The position numbers and the translations under genes are program-made. A model generated the notes under the pieces. That model made no database searches, was not told the DNA's origin, and saw nothing but the letters and a program-made list of their open reading frames with translations. Shown in pieces: positions 22,749 through 34,053 of a stretch of DNA of 64,000 nucleotides. Location: contig KL197714.1 in the NCBI GenBank assembly GCA_000697665.1, positions 662,728 to 726,727 of the forward strand, read 5' to 3'. Each line of letters opens with the position of its first letter. The stretch's first letter is position 1. This DNA comes from Jaapia argillacea MUCL 33604. Its lineage: Eukaryota > Basidiomycota > Agaricomycetes > Jaapiales > Jaapiaceae.

Positions 22749-24824
22749 ATGCCGGACACGAACGCCGACGCACCTCCCTCGCAATGGAAATCAGTACGAC
22801 CATGGTCACCTCCATCACTGACCTTGACCGTGCGCGAAATAACCTCCGTCTCCGCAACGTTCCTCCTCTCCGGTTCCTCTCATCTCTCCGACTCTACATC
22901 CACTGACTCCCTCCTCTCCTCCCTCGGTCTCTCTCCCTCCTCCACTCTCTACGACGCCGACAACGACGATGACAACGATAATACGACAGACTCGACTCCA
23001 GGCATGTACAATTCCGATCCGGAACCAGAAACAGACTCGGACGCTCGTCAGATCATCTCCATCTCCCTCGCAAAGGGTTTGTCAGTCAAGGTTAATGGAA
23101 CCATCTGGCAAAGAGTCTTGATGCAGATTGATAAAAAGGCGGATGATGCGGTTGTGGTCGTTTATGGCCTCATGCCGGGTAGACCCTATGATATCGACCT
23201 TTCCATCTCTCCTGGAGAACAACGTGGTCTTTCACATAGTGGGAGTAACATCGGTGGTGCTAGTGTTAGAGGACAGGTTACTACCACTCCCGCTGAATTC
23301 ACTCGTACGTTTCCGATCTCAGCCCTCGCAGATCCAGATCTAATCCTGAACCGGATATTAGAACCCGAAGGGATTCGTTTAGAAAGTACAAACACGAATA
23401 TCTCTCAACACAATTCCTCTTCTTCCTCTTCCCAAAGCACATCTCCCTCTTCCACATCCATCTCATTACCAGAAGGCAATTCCTCCGCCTCATCCTCCGA
23501 CATTCCACCCAACGCCCCAACCGCTCCATATCCCACCTTGGAAGACAGAGCGACGAACCTCCGCACCACCCTCTCATCCCTCCAATCCGAACACCAATCT
23601 CTCCTCTCCTCTCTCAAATCCACACGAAAGTCGTCTCAGAAAACGGAGGCTTCTCTCCGTGGTGAGATTGACGTCCTCAAGCGCTCGATAGAGAAACACG
23701 CGAAAGATGAAGTACGATCGCGTCAGCGTCTGCTCGCACTCCAACAATCACTCAACCAAACGCTTTCTTCGAAATCGCAGTTGGTTGGGAGTATTGGGTT
23801 GGTAGAGGGTTCGTTGCCTGGTTTGAAGGAGTTGGAAGGGGAGAGGGAGAGGGAGTTGGAGAGAGTTAAAGAGGAAGCTTCGAAATGGAGGCGAGAAAGA
23901 GATGAAGTTGATAAAGAGAGGAAGAGGAAGGAGGAGGCGATGAAAGCTGAGCTTGCGAAGGAGGAAGGGAAGTTGGATAGGGTGTTGAAAGGGAAGGGAA
24001 GGTTGGAAGGGAGTGGGGGTGTTATTGAGGTATTGGAAGAGAAGTTGAGGGAGGTGGAGAGGGAGGTTGAGAAAGTTGAGAGAGGGGAGGATGGGGAGGA
24101 GGAACGGGAGGCTTCGAGGAACGAGGAACGAGAGGTCCTTTTGCAGCAGCAACAACAACAGCAGCAGGGAGTAGGAGGAGCGGGACAGAGGAGAAGAGCG
24201 GGCGGACATCCGAACCACTTACCAGCACATACGAGGTTTCAAGGAAGGTTACCACCTGGTATAATCCAACGTCCACCCACCACACAAACACATTCCCATT
24301 CTCCTTTTCACCATACTAATAGACACGGACATGGATCGACCAGATCGTCAGGGAGCATACACCTAGCTCCTGGTCAACCACTCGCCAAGACCGTCATAGT
24401 CGGTGGTGGTGCGGGTGGGGGCGTGTTGGGATCACCTTCTTCATCATCTTCGGCGTCTACTTCACAGCGTGATTCTACCACTCATCCTCAACCCCAGGGA
24501 ACACAATCATCACCTACAACCTCGACCTTATCCTCACTCGCTCCTCCATTCGAACCCCGATTAGCGCTCGCTTCACATACAAGGTCTTCTACGCTTCCTT
24601 TACCTCCTACGCCACTTGTGGGGAGGAGCGAGGGACAGAGTCATTCGCATTCGCAGTCGTTGACGTGGGGTGAACCTGATCGAGTGGTAGGGTCTGGGAA
24701 TGGGGGAGGGGGCAAGGGGGAGGTGGGAGGTGGGACGCCGTTGAACCCTGCTAGTGTGCCGTTTACTCCTAGAGGTGTTATTGGTGTTGGGAGGGGGAGG
24801 GGGGAGAGGGAGAAGGGGGGCTAG
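22749..24824 (+). CDS. gene C, full copy: FN3-like and coiled-coil protein with polyQ and low-complexity tail
   Basis: One uninterrupted frame. The start MPDTNADAPPSQWKSVRPW (22749) is chosen because the degenerate copy at 49347 begins identically; an in-frame ATG 27 codons earlier is not conserved there. Order: an FN3-like domain split by an acidic Asp/Asn run (LTLTVREITSVSATFLLSG, then VVVVYGLMPGRPYDIDLS), Ser-rich linker, long charged coiled coil (about residues 290-460, ELEGERERELERVKEEASKW), a Gln tract near 24140-24170, then a His/Ser/Pro/Gly-rich disordered tail ending PFTPRGVIGVGRGRG. About 691 aa. Function unknown; FN3 assignment is by appearance. It is the only intact copy; tails and fragments recur at seven other places in the window. 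Confidence 0.8.
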   Translation: MPDTNADAPPSQWKSVRPWSPPSLTLTVREITSVSATFLLSGSSHLSDSTSTDSLLSSLGLSPSSTLYDADNDDDNDNTTDSTPGMYNSDPEPETDSDARQIISISLAKGLSVKVNGTIWQRVLMQIDKKADDAVVVVYGLMPGRPYDIDLSISPGEQRGLSHSGSNIGGASVRGQVTTTPAEFTRTFPISALADPDLILNRILEPEGIRLESTNTNISQHNSSSSSSQSTSPSSTSISLPEGNSSASSSDIPPNAPTAPYPTLEDRATNLRTTLSSLQSEHQSLLSSLKSTRKSSQKTEASLRGEIDVLKRSIEKHAKDEVRSRQRLLALQQSLNQTLSSKSQLVGSIGLVEGSLPGLKELEGERERELERVKEEASKWRRERDEVDKERKRKEEAMKAELAKEEGKLDRVLKGKGRLEGSGGVIEVLEEKLREVEREVEKVERGEDGEEEREASRNEEREVLLQQQQQQQQGVGGAGQRRRAGGHPNHLPAHTRFQGRLPPGIIQRPPTTQTHSHSPFHHTNRHGHGSTRSSGSIHLAPGQPLAKTVIVGGGAGGGVLGSPSSSSSASTSQRDSTTHPQPQGTQSSPTTSTLSSLAPPFEPRLALASHTRSSTLPLPPTPLVGRSEGQSHSHSQSLTWGEPDRVVGSGNGGGGKGEVGGGTPLNPASVPFTPRGVIGVGRGRGEREKGG

Positions 24825-25678
24825 GTTGGTTGGGAGGAGCGGGGGAGGATGGGTTGAGTGGAGGACGTTTGGAATATTTGTTCGCCAATGGTGGGTATGG
24901 GGAACTTAATGTATTACATCTCGAAGCAAGTATATAGTCTTACAATGTATCGACAGTTTGAATATTTATTTGGAGTGGTTGTGAATCTAGTCTTGCTCGT
25001 GGTGTTCGTTGAATGGCCTTGAATCGTTCAAGTGCATGATTAATGTGAAACCGAGGGGCTAAGGTCTCGCAGTCATTACTTTTACGTCGTCTACCTTCAA
25101 GTTGCCGTTCCCTTCGCGTTTTTGCTCGATGTTCATGATTTAGCTCATGACTTCGCTGCAGAAATTTGGCCCACGAAGCCGGATACTTTGCTGATTCGAT
25201 CATTGTATCACTCAGCCGTTAACCTGTCTTCGGAATGCATTACGGTGTGACGCCATCCGGACGTGGGGATATGGAGTGGAGAATTCAATGACTGAAAGTT
25301 GTGAACCAGAAAATAGACCTGACCATGATCGTCAACCAAAAGACCGGATCAAGAAGTTCACCATAGTGAGCTTGGCATTCAAATCGGCCTTCCTTGTATC
25401 GTGCATCACGTCCACGTTTAACTTTAAGTAGCACTTCATGAGAGCAGGGTTTCTTACAATGGTGAGGGTTAGTGCAATCGGCGGGAGCTGTAGGCGGGTT
25501 GCGACGAGCCACCTGTTGAGGCTAATACTTGCCAGTTAGACTCACCTTGGCAGACCCCTCATTTCCTGCGATGTTAGAGCCTCGCATTAATACTGGGGCA
25601 ACTTTTTTATCTCCAACCTGTGATCTTTCATATCCTGGCGTTCTGTTCCGCCGGTCAAGTTGGATCCGATAACCCATC
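24825..25678. other. duplicated spacer between gene C and gene D
   Basis: This spacer is repeated, with changes, at 29080-29613, 42290-43062 and 52005-52572. Conserved blocks include TTTGAATATTTATTTGGAGTGG, CATTACTTTTACGTC, CATGTTTAAGTGGCACTTCAT-like sequence and the CAAGTTGGATCCGAT block just before the D start. No gene is assigned. The last block (about 25560-25678) is the likely core 5' flank of gene D. Confidence 0.6.
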
Positions 25679-27549
25679 ATGGCTGCCGAGGAGACTGCAC
25701 TGACTGGTCTGACCCGGAGTTGCCAGCGTACGTGAAGAGTTGTTTCGATCTCCAATTCAGAGTGCATTTACATCTTCGATCTCCCAGTCGCTGCCGCTCT
25801 CATCGCTGTATATGACCATGGTGAGTACCTGTTTCTGGAGCTGGAAGTCAAGAAACGCTGACTGCACAAGGGTTTTTAGTCACCACGTTCGACCAAGAGG
25901 TGAACATCCCACTCATTCGTTCCGGCATACCATATGCGCCTGGCTTATTGCAATCCCTTCAGGTTGAATTGATATGGGTGGGTTATGAATTTCACCGATC
26001 GTTGTGGTTCCCATCAGGAAACCTAACCCTTATTGCTCGTTTATAGCGGAAGCGTCGGTCGGTATCGAAGATACTCTTCTTGATGGTACGCTTTCGTTAT
26101 ATGTTTGGAGTCTACTCTCATATCTTACCTCACCATCTCTTCAGGTCCGATATTGTGGCAACGCGGTGATTATGTGAGTCAGCTCAGCCACTCCCATGGC
26201 CGTGCCCAAAATGTTGATATCTTATCACAGTGCCGTACTTGGAAGTAAGGCATATATTCTCTGGTTGGCCCTGGCATATCAAATTGAATTGTTCGCCCTT
26301 GAGTTTTCTTCATTGAAGCATCCACTGCGAAGGTCTGTGGAAATGTCGTCGCTTCAATTCATACACTGATTCTTCCTGTAGATGTGAGTCAGGCGTACCT
26401 AGTGCCGAACGTCACAGCTGAAGATTGACATTCCGCCGTGGTCGTACTTTCCCTGTTAGATGTACGTCTTCCTTCCTCATGATAGCTGTATCATTCTCAC
26501 GCAACTACCAACTCTTCAGGTAAAGGCTTGATCATCTTTCAAGGAACTGCAAGCTTGATGATTGTTTGGCTAGTGCAAAGTATGTCCTCATCTGGGAATT
26601 CATCATACCAATCCTGACTTCTCTTCCTGAAAGTCCTCATGCAGTTTCGAATATATGCTCTGTATAATCGCTCCCCACCGATCTCAGTTGTTCTGCTTTC
26701 CTGCTTTTTTATCCAGGTGGTTGCCATCGCCGCTCTCTTAGTATTTGACTTCCGTGAATTTGAGGGTCAGCTTCTTATTCTTCCACCATGCTGTCGCATT
26801 CCAATCTCCCTCAATTCCTAGTCACGGCCACCCCCGCCCCTGCCATCAAATTCTGTACGATCGCGCGGGCCCCATCCTTCCTTTACGGCCTCTGGATCCC
26901 TATCATAACATTTGAATCCATTCTTTTCGCCCTCGCTCTCTACAAAAGTGCATGCCGTTTTTGCAGCACAGTGCCTGGCGGCTGGACGGGCGTCAGTTTG
27001 TTGGACGTGATGATCAGGGACAGTGTGCTCTACTTTTTCGTGTAGGTCACGATCTCAACCTCAATCGAATTTAAACAAGACAACTATTTTTTTTAACCTG
27101 TCCAGGACGTTCGCTGTATACCTTACGAACGCTGTGGTTTGGTTCGCTCTGCCTGTTCGTATATTCTCCCTCGTTCACACAATGTTAATTCTGACACAAT
27201 CATATCACAGCCCGAGTGGATAGAGATCACCGAAGCCTTCAGTCTAAGTCTTACTTGTATCATGGGTTGCCACCTTCTACTCAATCTGTTGGGTGCTTAT
27301 TACGGCGAAAATGTCTTGTCTCCTTCGGGGACCTCGATGACATCCAACATCGAAATTCAGTTGAGAAGGCTGCAAGCATTCAGAACTGTGTCGCTTACCC
27401 CGAACGTTGGAGTCGATAGCATTAGGAGAGATTGTGGAGAGACGGGTAGACAGCCAAATGACGAGGCTTTTGAGTTGTCGTGGATGTGGGATCAGGCGAC
27501 AGGGAGGGTAGACGGGGAGGAGTTGACAACTGCCTCCGTCGTTCTGTAA
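25679..27549 (+). CDS. gene D copy 1: DUF6533 multi-pass membrane protein
   Basis: The ATG at 25679 opens MAAEETALTGLTRSCQ. Short exons then give LPVAAALIAVYDHVTTFDQ, EVELIW and RKRRSVSKILFL. The order YDHV..TFD.EVELIW...KILFL is the DUF6533 signature. Later exons encode further membrane helices (LSCFFIQVVAIAALLVF; LYGLWIPIITFESILFALAL in exon 26822-27041; exon 27106-27154; LSLTCIMGCHLLLNLLGAY in the last exon 27211-27549). The cytoplasmic tail ends TTASVVL. About ten introns of 45-60 nt are implied, but I could not settle the middle exons (26150-26560). DUF6533 proteins are abundant seven-helix-like membrane proteins of mushrooms with unknown ligands. It lacks six codons found in the first exon of the other copies. 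Confidence 0.75.
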
Positions 27550-27595
27550 GAAACTACATATTCTACCTTCCTAAATCCACATGATTCTTCAACAC

Positions 27596-28123
27596 ATACC
27601 AGGAGGAGGAGCGAGGCAGAGGGGAAAACGGGTGGCCATCCGAACCACTCACAATCACATACGAGGTTTCAAGGAAGGTTACCGCCTGGTATAATCTAAC
27701 GTCCACCTACCACCCAACATTCTCCTTTCCACCACCACCACAGCAGACACAGACATGGATCAACGAGATCCTCAGGGAGCATACACCTAGCTCCTGATCA
27801 ACCACTCGCCAAAAACGTCGGTGTATTAGGATCCCCATCATCATCATCTTCAACCTCCAATTCCCAGCGTGGTTCTACCGCCCAACCTCAACCCCAGGGA
27901 ACACAATCATCACCTACAACTTCTACTCTATCTTCACTTGCTCCTCCTTTCGAACCGCGATTGGCGTTAACGATATATATGAGGTCTTCTACGCTTCCTT
28001 TACCTCCTGTGGGGAGGAGCGAGGGACAGAGTTATTCGCATTCGTTGACGTTGACGCAGTGGGGTGAACCTGAGAGAGTGGGAGGGTCTGGGAGCGGGGG
28101 GAAGATGGAATTGGGTAGTGGGG
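27596..28123 (+). pseudogene. fragment of gene C 3' half
   Basis: This matches gene C from about 24170 to 24730: the AGGAGGAGCGG..CAGAGG start, the ACGAGGTTTCAAGGAAGGTTACC block and the Ser-rich segment. Small indels put it out of frame in several places. It begins right after the D1 stop region and is cut off by the TIR element at 28124. The final part of gene C and its usual 3' flank are absent. Confidence 0.8.
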
Positions 28124-29063
28124 GGACCCCTGGTAATAGAGTCAGATCACAGTCCCGGTCAGAATTACCCTCACAACGCGTGGGGGTTGGGTATAATCCC
28201 GGTCAAAACTGTGTGTTTGGGCTAGGTAGGTTGGATAATTGTCCAGGTCAAACCCCTACTATCGGTTCCCTACTTGTGCAAAACACAATTGTGGTTTCCA
28301 CAGACATCGGGTACCTCTCCAAAATTTCAGGGGACTATTTACCTACTGTAAGAATAGGATTGTGAAGTCTCATTATTAATGGATGCAGTGGTTGTGCAAC
28401 GGGGGGGGTGAAAAGGTCGAAATCTTGGGTGGCGTCAGGCCTTCGGACCCCAAGATCCTCCAGATCCTTTGAACCTCTCGTCTCGTGATGTTGGGATTCA
28501 AATATAAACCCTATGTGAATACTAATACAAATTTCTCCGGCTCCCTGCAAGATGTGGAAGGCACTGATAATGGCGGATGGACGAAACTCCCTGCCAAATC
28601 TGCGTGACGATTTCGTGACATTTGCCTGCTTAAGTCACAGATTGTCACGCGCGGAGAAATATTGCATCTCCAGCGCGCTGCTACATTTCAGAGTCGTCGT
28701 CTCGGTCGGTGCCCGACGCTCATTCCTCATGAATAAATCAGCTAAAATACGGATATAAGGGAGAAGATATCATTGTACTTGTGCACCAAACCGGAATGGC
28801 TCAGGGTTGTTTGTTGCCGTGATATACACGTTTGATGAAAAGTTTTGCACAAGTAGGGAAATGATAGTAGAGGGATCGAAATTTTGGCAATGCACCGCAA
28901 GCCCGCCAAGCCGACGGCAAGGAGGTTGGATATACTCATCCCAGCAAAAATACCCTCCGAAATACGAAAATGTAGTAATCCAGGTAATTTTGGCTGAATT
29001 TATCCCAAACAGTGTCCTGGTAAGTGCTCAAATTCTAATATCCGACCCTATCATCAGGGGTCC
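28124..29063. mobile_element. non-autonomous TIR DNA element, about 940 bp
   Basis: The ends form an inverted repeat. Left 28124 reads GGACCCCTGGTAATAGAGTC; the reverse complement of the right end at 29063 reads GGACCCCTGATGATAGGGTC. Over 24 bases there are four mismatches, all purine transitions. Weaker complementarity (TGTTTGGG blocks) continues inward. No transposase frame is visible, so it is MITE-like or an internally deleted element. I could not find a clear target duplication, and the superfamily is unassigned. It sits exactly where the gene C fragment stops and where the shared D spacer resumes (about 29080). Confidence 0.65.
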
Positions 29064-29964
29064 TGGCTGAGCACTGAGCTCTCTTCATTACTTTTACGTC
29101 GTCTACCTTCGGGATTGCCGTTCCCTTGGTGTCTCCCCTCGCCTCTTTGCTAGATGTCCGCGGTTAGCCCATGAACTTCCCTGTGGCAATGTTTATCATA
29201 GCCTACAAGCGCGAAAGCCCGGGGTGGTTTCATTCGGACCCTGGGATATAGAGCCGAGAATTTAATGTTCAATCTTGGACCTGACCATGCTCGTCAACCA
29301 AAAGACCGAATCAAAAAGTGCCCTCTCATGGGTTTGGTGATCAAATCGGCCGCTCCATGTATCGTGGATCCCGCCCATGTTTAAGTGGCACTTCATTAGA
29401 TCAGGGTTTATCACAATGGTAAGGTTTAATGCAATTAACGGCAGCTGTAGATGCATGGCGACGAGCCGCCTGTTGAGGGTTAGACTCACCTCAGACCCCT
29501 CATTGCATGCGATGTTAGAGCCTCGCTTTACTGGAATAACTTGTTTATCTCCACCCTGTGATCCTTTATATTCTGGCGTTCTGTTCCAGTCAAGTTGGAT
29601 CCGATTACCCATCATGGCTGCTGAGGAGACTCCACTGGCTGGTCTGGTGGGGCAGATCAACCTGACTCAGAGTTGCCAGCGTACGTGAAGAGTTGTTTCG
29701 ATCTCCAATTCAGAGTGGATTTACAGCTTCGCTCTCCCAGTCGCTGCCGCTCTCATCACCATCTATGACCATGGTAAGTACTTGTCTCTAGAGCTGGAAG
29801 TCAAGAAACCCTAACTGGACATGGGTTTTTAGTCACCACATTCGACCAAGAGGTGAACATCACACTCATTCGTTCCCGGCATGCCATATGCGTCTGATTT
29901 GTTGCAATCCCTTCAGGTTGAGTTGATATGGGTGGGTTATGAATTTTCATGGATCGTTGTGGTT

Positions 29965-30258
29965 TGTCACGTTCTTTTTACTTTTGATCACCTGACCTGT
30001 AGAACATTCATTAGTATTCCGACCAGTAGCATTAAGATCTCAGTATGACGCCTTATGGTACCACGAACTATTCTTAGGGTAGCCATGTAGTATATAAGCT
30101 TGTACCATCTTAATGCAAACTCCAGTCTTGAGCTGGTCTATTCCAAACCAGCCACTCCTGTGTGTCATCGGTCGACCTCATTACTCCTTGATCGCTATTC
30201 GCACTCCTCATTCAGCGCTGCTGCTAGTCACATCCCTGGTTGTTGTTTGTTGCTGACA
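29965..30258 (+). repeat. 5' LTR
   Basis: 294 bp, starting TGTCACG and ending GCTGACA, preceded by the TGGTT target copy. A TATATAAG box-like sequence near 30090 probably marks its promoter. Confidence 0.95.
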
Positions 30259-30381
30259 TTAGCTCAAGACTTTCTCGTTCCCAACCGCCCTTGTTGCTCG
30301 CATACGGCAGCGCAGGAGTATCTGACGTCGACACCGACCTATACCGCGTCAAGACGCTCGAGACTAGTTTCGACATCCGAC

Positions 30382-30971
30382 NNNNNNNNNNNNNNNNNNN
30401 NNNNNNNNNNNNNNNNNNNNNNNNNNNNNNNNNNNNNNNNNNNNNNNNNNNNNNNNNNNNNNNNNNNNNNNNNNNNNNNNNNNNNNNNNNNNNNNNNNNN
30501 NNNNNNNNNNNNNNNNNNNNNNNNNNNNNNNNNNNNNNNNNNNNNNNNNNNNNNNNNNNNNNNNNNNNNNNNNNNNNNNNNNNNNNNNNNNNNNNNNNNN
30601 NNNNNNNNNNNNNNNNNNNNNNNNNNNNNNNNNNNNNNNNNNNNNNNNNNNNNNNNNNNNNNNNNNNNNNNNNNNNNNNNNNNNNNNNNNNNNNNNNNNN
30701 NNNNNNNNNNNNNNNNNNNNNNNNNNNNNNNNNNNNNNNNNNNNNNNNNNNNNNNNNNNNNNNNNNNNNNNNNNNNNNNNNNNNNNNNNNNNNNNNNNNN
30801 NNNNNNNNNNNNNNNNNNNNNNNNNNNNNNNNNNNNNNNNNNNNNNNNNNNNNNNNNNNNNNNNNNNNNNNNNNNNNNNNNNNNNNNNNNNNNNNNNNNN
30901 NNNNNNNNNNNNNNNNNNNNNNNNNNNNNNNNNNNNNNNNNNNNNNNNNNNNNNNNNNNNNNNNNNNNNNN
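30382..30971. other. assembly gap (590 N)
   Basis: A run of N inside the LTR element's leader region. Open frames reported through it are artefacts. The true length of the missing sequence is unknown. Confidence 0.99.
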
Positions 30972-31259
30972 GTTGAAAGGTTTCCCACCCATCGTCGTCT
31001 ACGTATTACATAAATTGAAAAAACATCATAAGGCCGCAGTATAGAAGTCACGGTGCTAGTAGAGTGTTGACTAGACCCTGACACTGCGAAGAAGCGAAAG
31101 CTTGCAACACCACGTAAAAGTAGATTCTTCCGGAACTTGTCTAGTGGCATAAGTCCGTTCCGACACTGCGGCAGACCCTAGGGATTTTCCCAGAATTTAC
31201 TCGGCCCGGATTCTGAATTTCACATACCCTCGTTCACACGAGAACCCACCCCATTTCAC

Positions 31260-32264
31260 ATGCCACCACGAGATAGCGATCTCGTTATCAATTTCATTTG
31301 CCACATCCTTCTCATCTGCCTTACCGGCATTCACCTCGGCATCGCTATCTGCTCTCACGTTCGTGGAACTCTCATCCACGTTCATAACCAATTACTCCAA
31401 TTGGTTATCACCACCACACGAGCTACATATAGACCAATTGCCGTTCCGGCCGTTCACTTCCAGTTCGATGAAAACGGTTACGTCAGCAGCTTCCTCGGAG
31501 ACCTATATAACGAGGAGGATTTTGAACGTCCTTGGAACACAGCACCCACACCACCACCACCAGCAGCACCTTCAGTCGGAACACCCGACTTCGCTACCAC
31601 ACCACCTCGTTCACCATCACCTCCTAGTCCTCGCGAACAGGAGTTCCTTCATCGTCTCACCGAAATCCGCCAACGTCGACCAGAACTCGACCCACTTGAC
31701 GTACTCCGTCATCGCCTAAACGCGCTCAACGCCACCCTCGACTATCCAGACACTCGTGGTAATACCCCCGACTACGAGAATTACGAGACTGCTGAACCTT
31801 CCGAGTAGATGCCCATTGACACCAGACGCTTCGCCCCCGTTCAATTCAACGAACACCTCATCTTTTGGGTTGTTTGTTTGTTAGAAGCACTTCGCACCAT
31901 CATCAACGTTCTAGGAGAGGTCCGTCCATACCTCACCAACGACGAACTACTCCGCATCGAAGGACCAGTAGAGGACATACGTAATATTCGAGAGGCATTG
32001 GTAGAGGCGATCAATAGAGGAGAGTGGAGACGAGAAGTAGCGGAGCACGCACTAGAGAGACGATACAACTACTTCGGAGACGAAGACCCCCTGTTTGCAC
32101 CCAACGAGGACATCAAAGGAAATACCCTCCTCGACGTCCTTATCCCCATCCCCCAATCACCACGCTTCACGGAAATAGTCCCTGAAGTCATCAATTTGAC
32201 AGAGGACGACGATACGGTCGTAAAAGGAAGTGGAACTAGCGGGGACCCATTCGTACTTTTGTGA
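31260..32264 (+). CDS. leader open frames of the LTR element, unknown function
   Basis: Two adjoining open frames precede gag. The first (31260-31808) ends in a Pro-rich and acidic stretch. The second (31809-32264) begins at an ATG immediately after the first frame's stop and has a helical middle (VVCLLEALRTIINVLGEVRP) and an acidic end. Neither resembles gag or pol. Extra frames in this position are uncommon in well-known gypsy elements but have been noted in fungal ones. They could be element-specific accessory proteins or part of a long gag precursor. Confidence 0.55.
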
Positions 32265-32314
32265 TTAGTTGGCGAAAGTAGTTCGAATTACAAAAAACAT
32301 TCAGAGCCGCCACC

Positions 32315-33973
32315 TTGAATCCAAACAGGGAAACCCATTGTTTTGGACGTCTCCATAATTACTATCAGACTACCAACACTGACCACACCTTTCCACCCAA
32401 TAACGACGACAACTCAAAGGAGTGTGAAGTCACACCCTGTCCAAATCGATATACGTACACAGGGGAAGACGATTACGATTATTCGATCGAAGGAGAGTAC
32501 GGTTTTAGACCGGTTACCCCTGAACATACTTTTTGGGAACTTCGGCGGGCTCGTGAACCTCAGCAGATCTCAGCTGAATCACCAGAAGCCCCTGCACGGA
32601 TACCACTGACAGGAGCATTCACACCACCATCTCCAGTTACCCCAACTCAAGTTCCCTTACCAGCTACTCCCCTTCCACAACTCGACACTCTTACTCTAAC
32701 ACCCCGAGTCGTACCCCTTTCCACCCTAACATCCCTTCTTCCACCAACCACCCAATTACCACCCATCATGACCGCTGTACAAATGACCGACACCCAATTT
32801 AATCAACTTCTCGACACCCTAAAGGGTTCTAATGCAAAAGTAGAAAAAATTGCGGCACCCGGACATTACGATGGAGACAAGAAGGAGTACGATGATTGGC
32901 ACGACAACGTTACCGCCTACATAGAAGCCAACACCAGAGCCTACGGGACCGATAAGGCTAAATTCCTGTATGTCACCTCCCTACTCTGAGGAGAAGCGTC
33001 GACATGGAGGAAGCACATTCGAATCCAGTGGACGCAACACGAAGGATTGTTGGCTGCGGAAAAAGCCAAAACACCGCCCGATGCCACCGAAGTCGCCCGC
33101 CTCGAACAAGTCCTAACATGGAACCGATTTCTTGGAGTCCTCGACAAGCGATTCGGAGAAGTTAATCGAGAAGAAAAGGCCCGCATTCGAATGCTGGAAA
33201 CCAAACAAGGCAATAAGACTGCCGACGAATATCTCACTGACTATAATCGCTTCGTTCTAGAAGCGAAACTCCAACTTCCAGACGCATTCCACATCGACAA
33301 CTTCAAGCGGAATGTAAACGTCGAGATTATCAGGAAGATAGAGACAGGGATCACAAAGCCGCCAACTAGCTTTGTGGATTATGGTGCATGGATAATTCGG
33401 ATTGACGAAGCTACGCAACAGTTCAACGCGCAGCATCGACAAAACCAACTCTCGGCCCAAGCGCATCCTTTTGTCCCTCGTCCTCAGACAGTATTCGTAC
33501 AACGCGGACAACCTCCTCGACAATTCACCCAACAATATCGTCCACCACCTGGACCCCCACCATCACAATCTGGATCTGGCCAGAATACGCAAAACCGGAG
33601 AACCGGCACAGGCATAACGTTCGGAGGCAGTGGTCAGCCAATGGACTTGAGTCGCGCACGTGCCTCGGCAGTTTGCTATAACTGTCAACAGAAAGGCCAC
33701 TTCGCACGGGATTGCCCACAGCCCAAACGTCCCATCGTGGAACGTTCTAGGGAGATGTTCGTGCAGTATACCCAGGAAGAACTAACGGAAATCCGTAACC
33801 TTCTGGACGCATTAAACCAAAAAACAAACGTCGAGGAAATGGACTACGAAAATGCACAAAGACAGGAACAGACGGACCAAGTAGCTACGGAGTATGTAGA
33901 CGAAGAAGACGATCCTAATTCTCTCCCGGACGATCCTTCTGTAATTCCTCAGTCTTTTTACCCCAGTCGATAG
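32315..33973 (+). pseudogene. gag region of the LTR element
   Basis: A Pro/Thr-rich start leads into the retrotransposon gag core (YDGDKKEYDDWHDNVTAYIE; RFGEVNREEKARIRMLETK). A CCHC zinc knuckle CYNCQQKGHFARDC and an acidic C-terminus follow. The region is part of a broken element. Confidence 0.85.
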
Positions 33974-34053
33974 TTAACGATGCCGATTATTGACGGAACA
34001 TTCTTTCTTCAGGTTCTAGATACTCACCATTAAATTATAATAACGCATTCAAT

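Noticed and set aside
23748-24291. Leu/Pro-rich minus-strand frames opposite gene C
   Set aside because: Mirror images of Glu/Arg/Gly-rich coding sequence; no independent support.
25285-25512. Minus-strand 75-codon frame (MARRNPPTAPADCTN) upstream of D1, possibly a small gene
   Set aside because: The equivalent spacers at 29270, 42680 and 52200 do not keep this frame, so similarity is of non-coding type.
30100-31150. Open frames of 200-300 codons running through the first N block
   Set aside because: They consist mostly of undetermined residues; the frame through the gap is meaningless.
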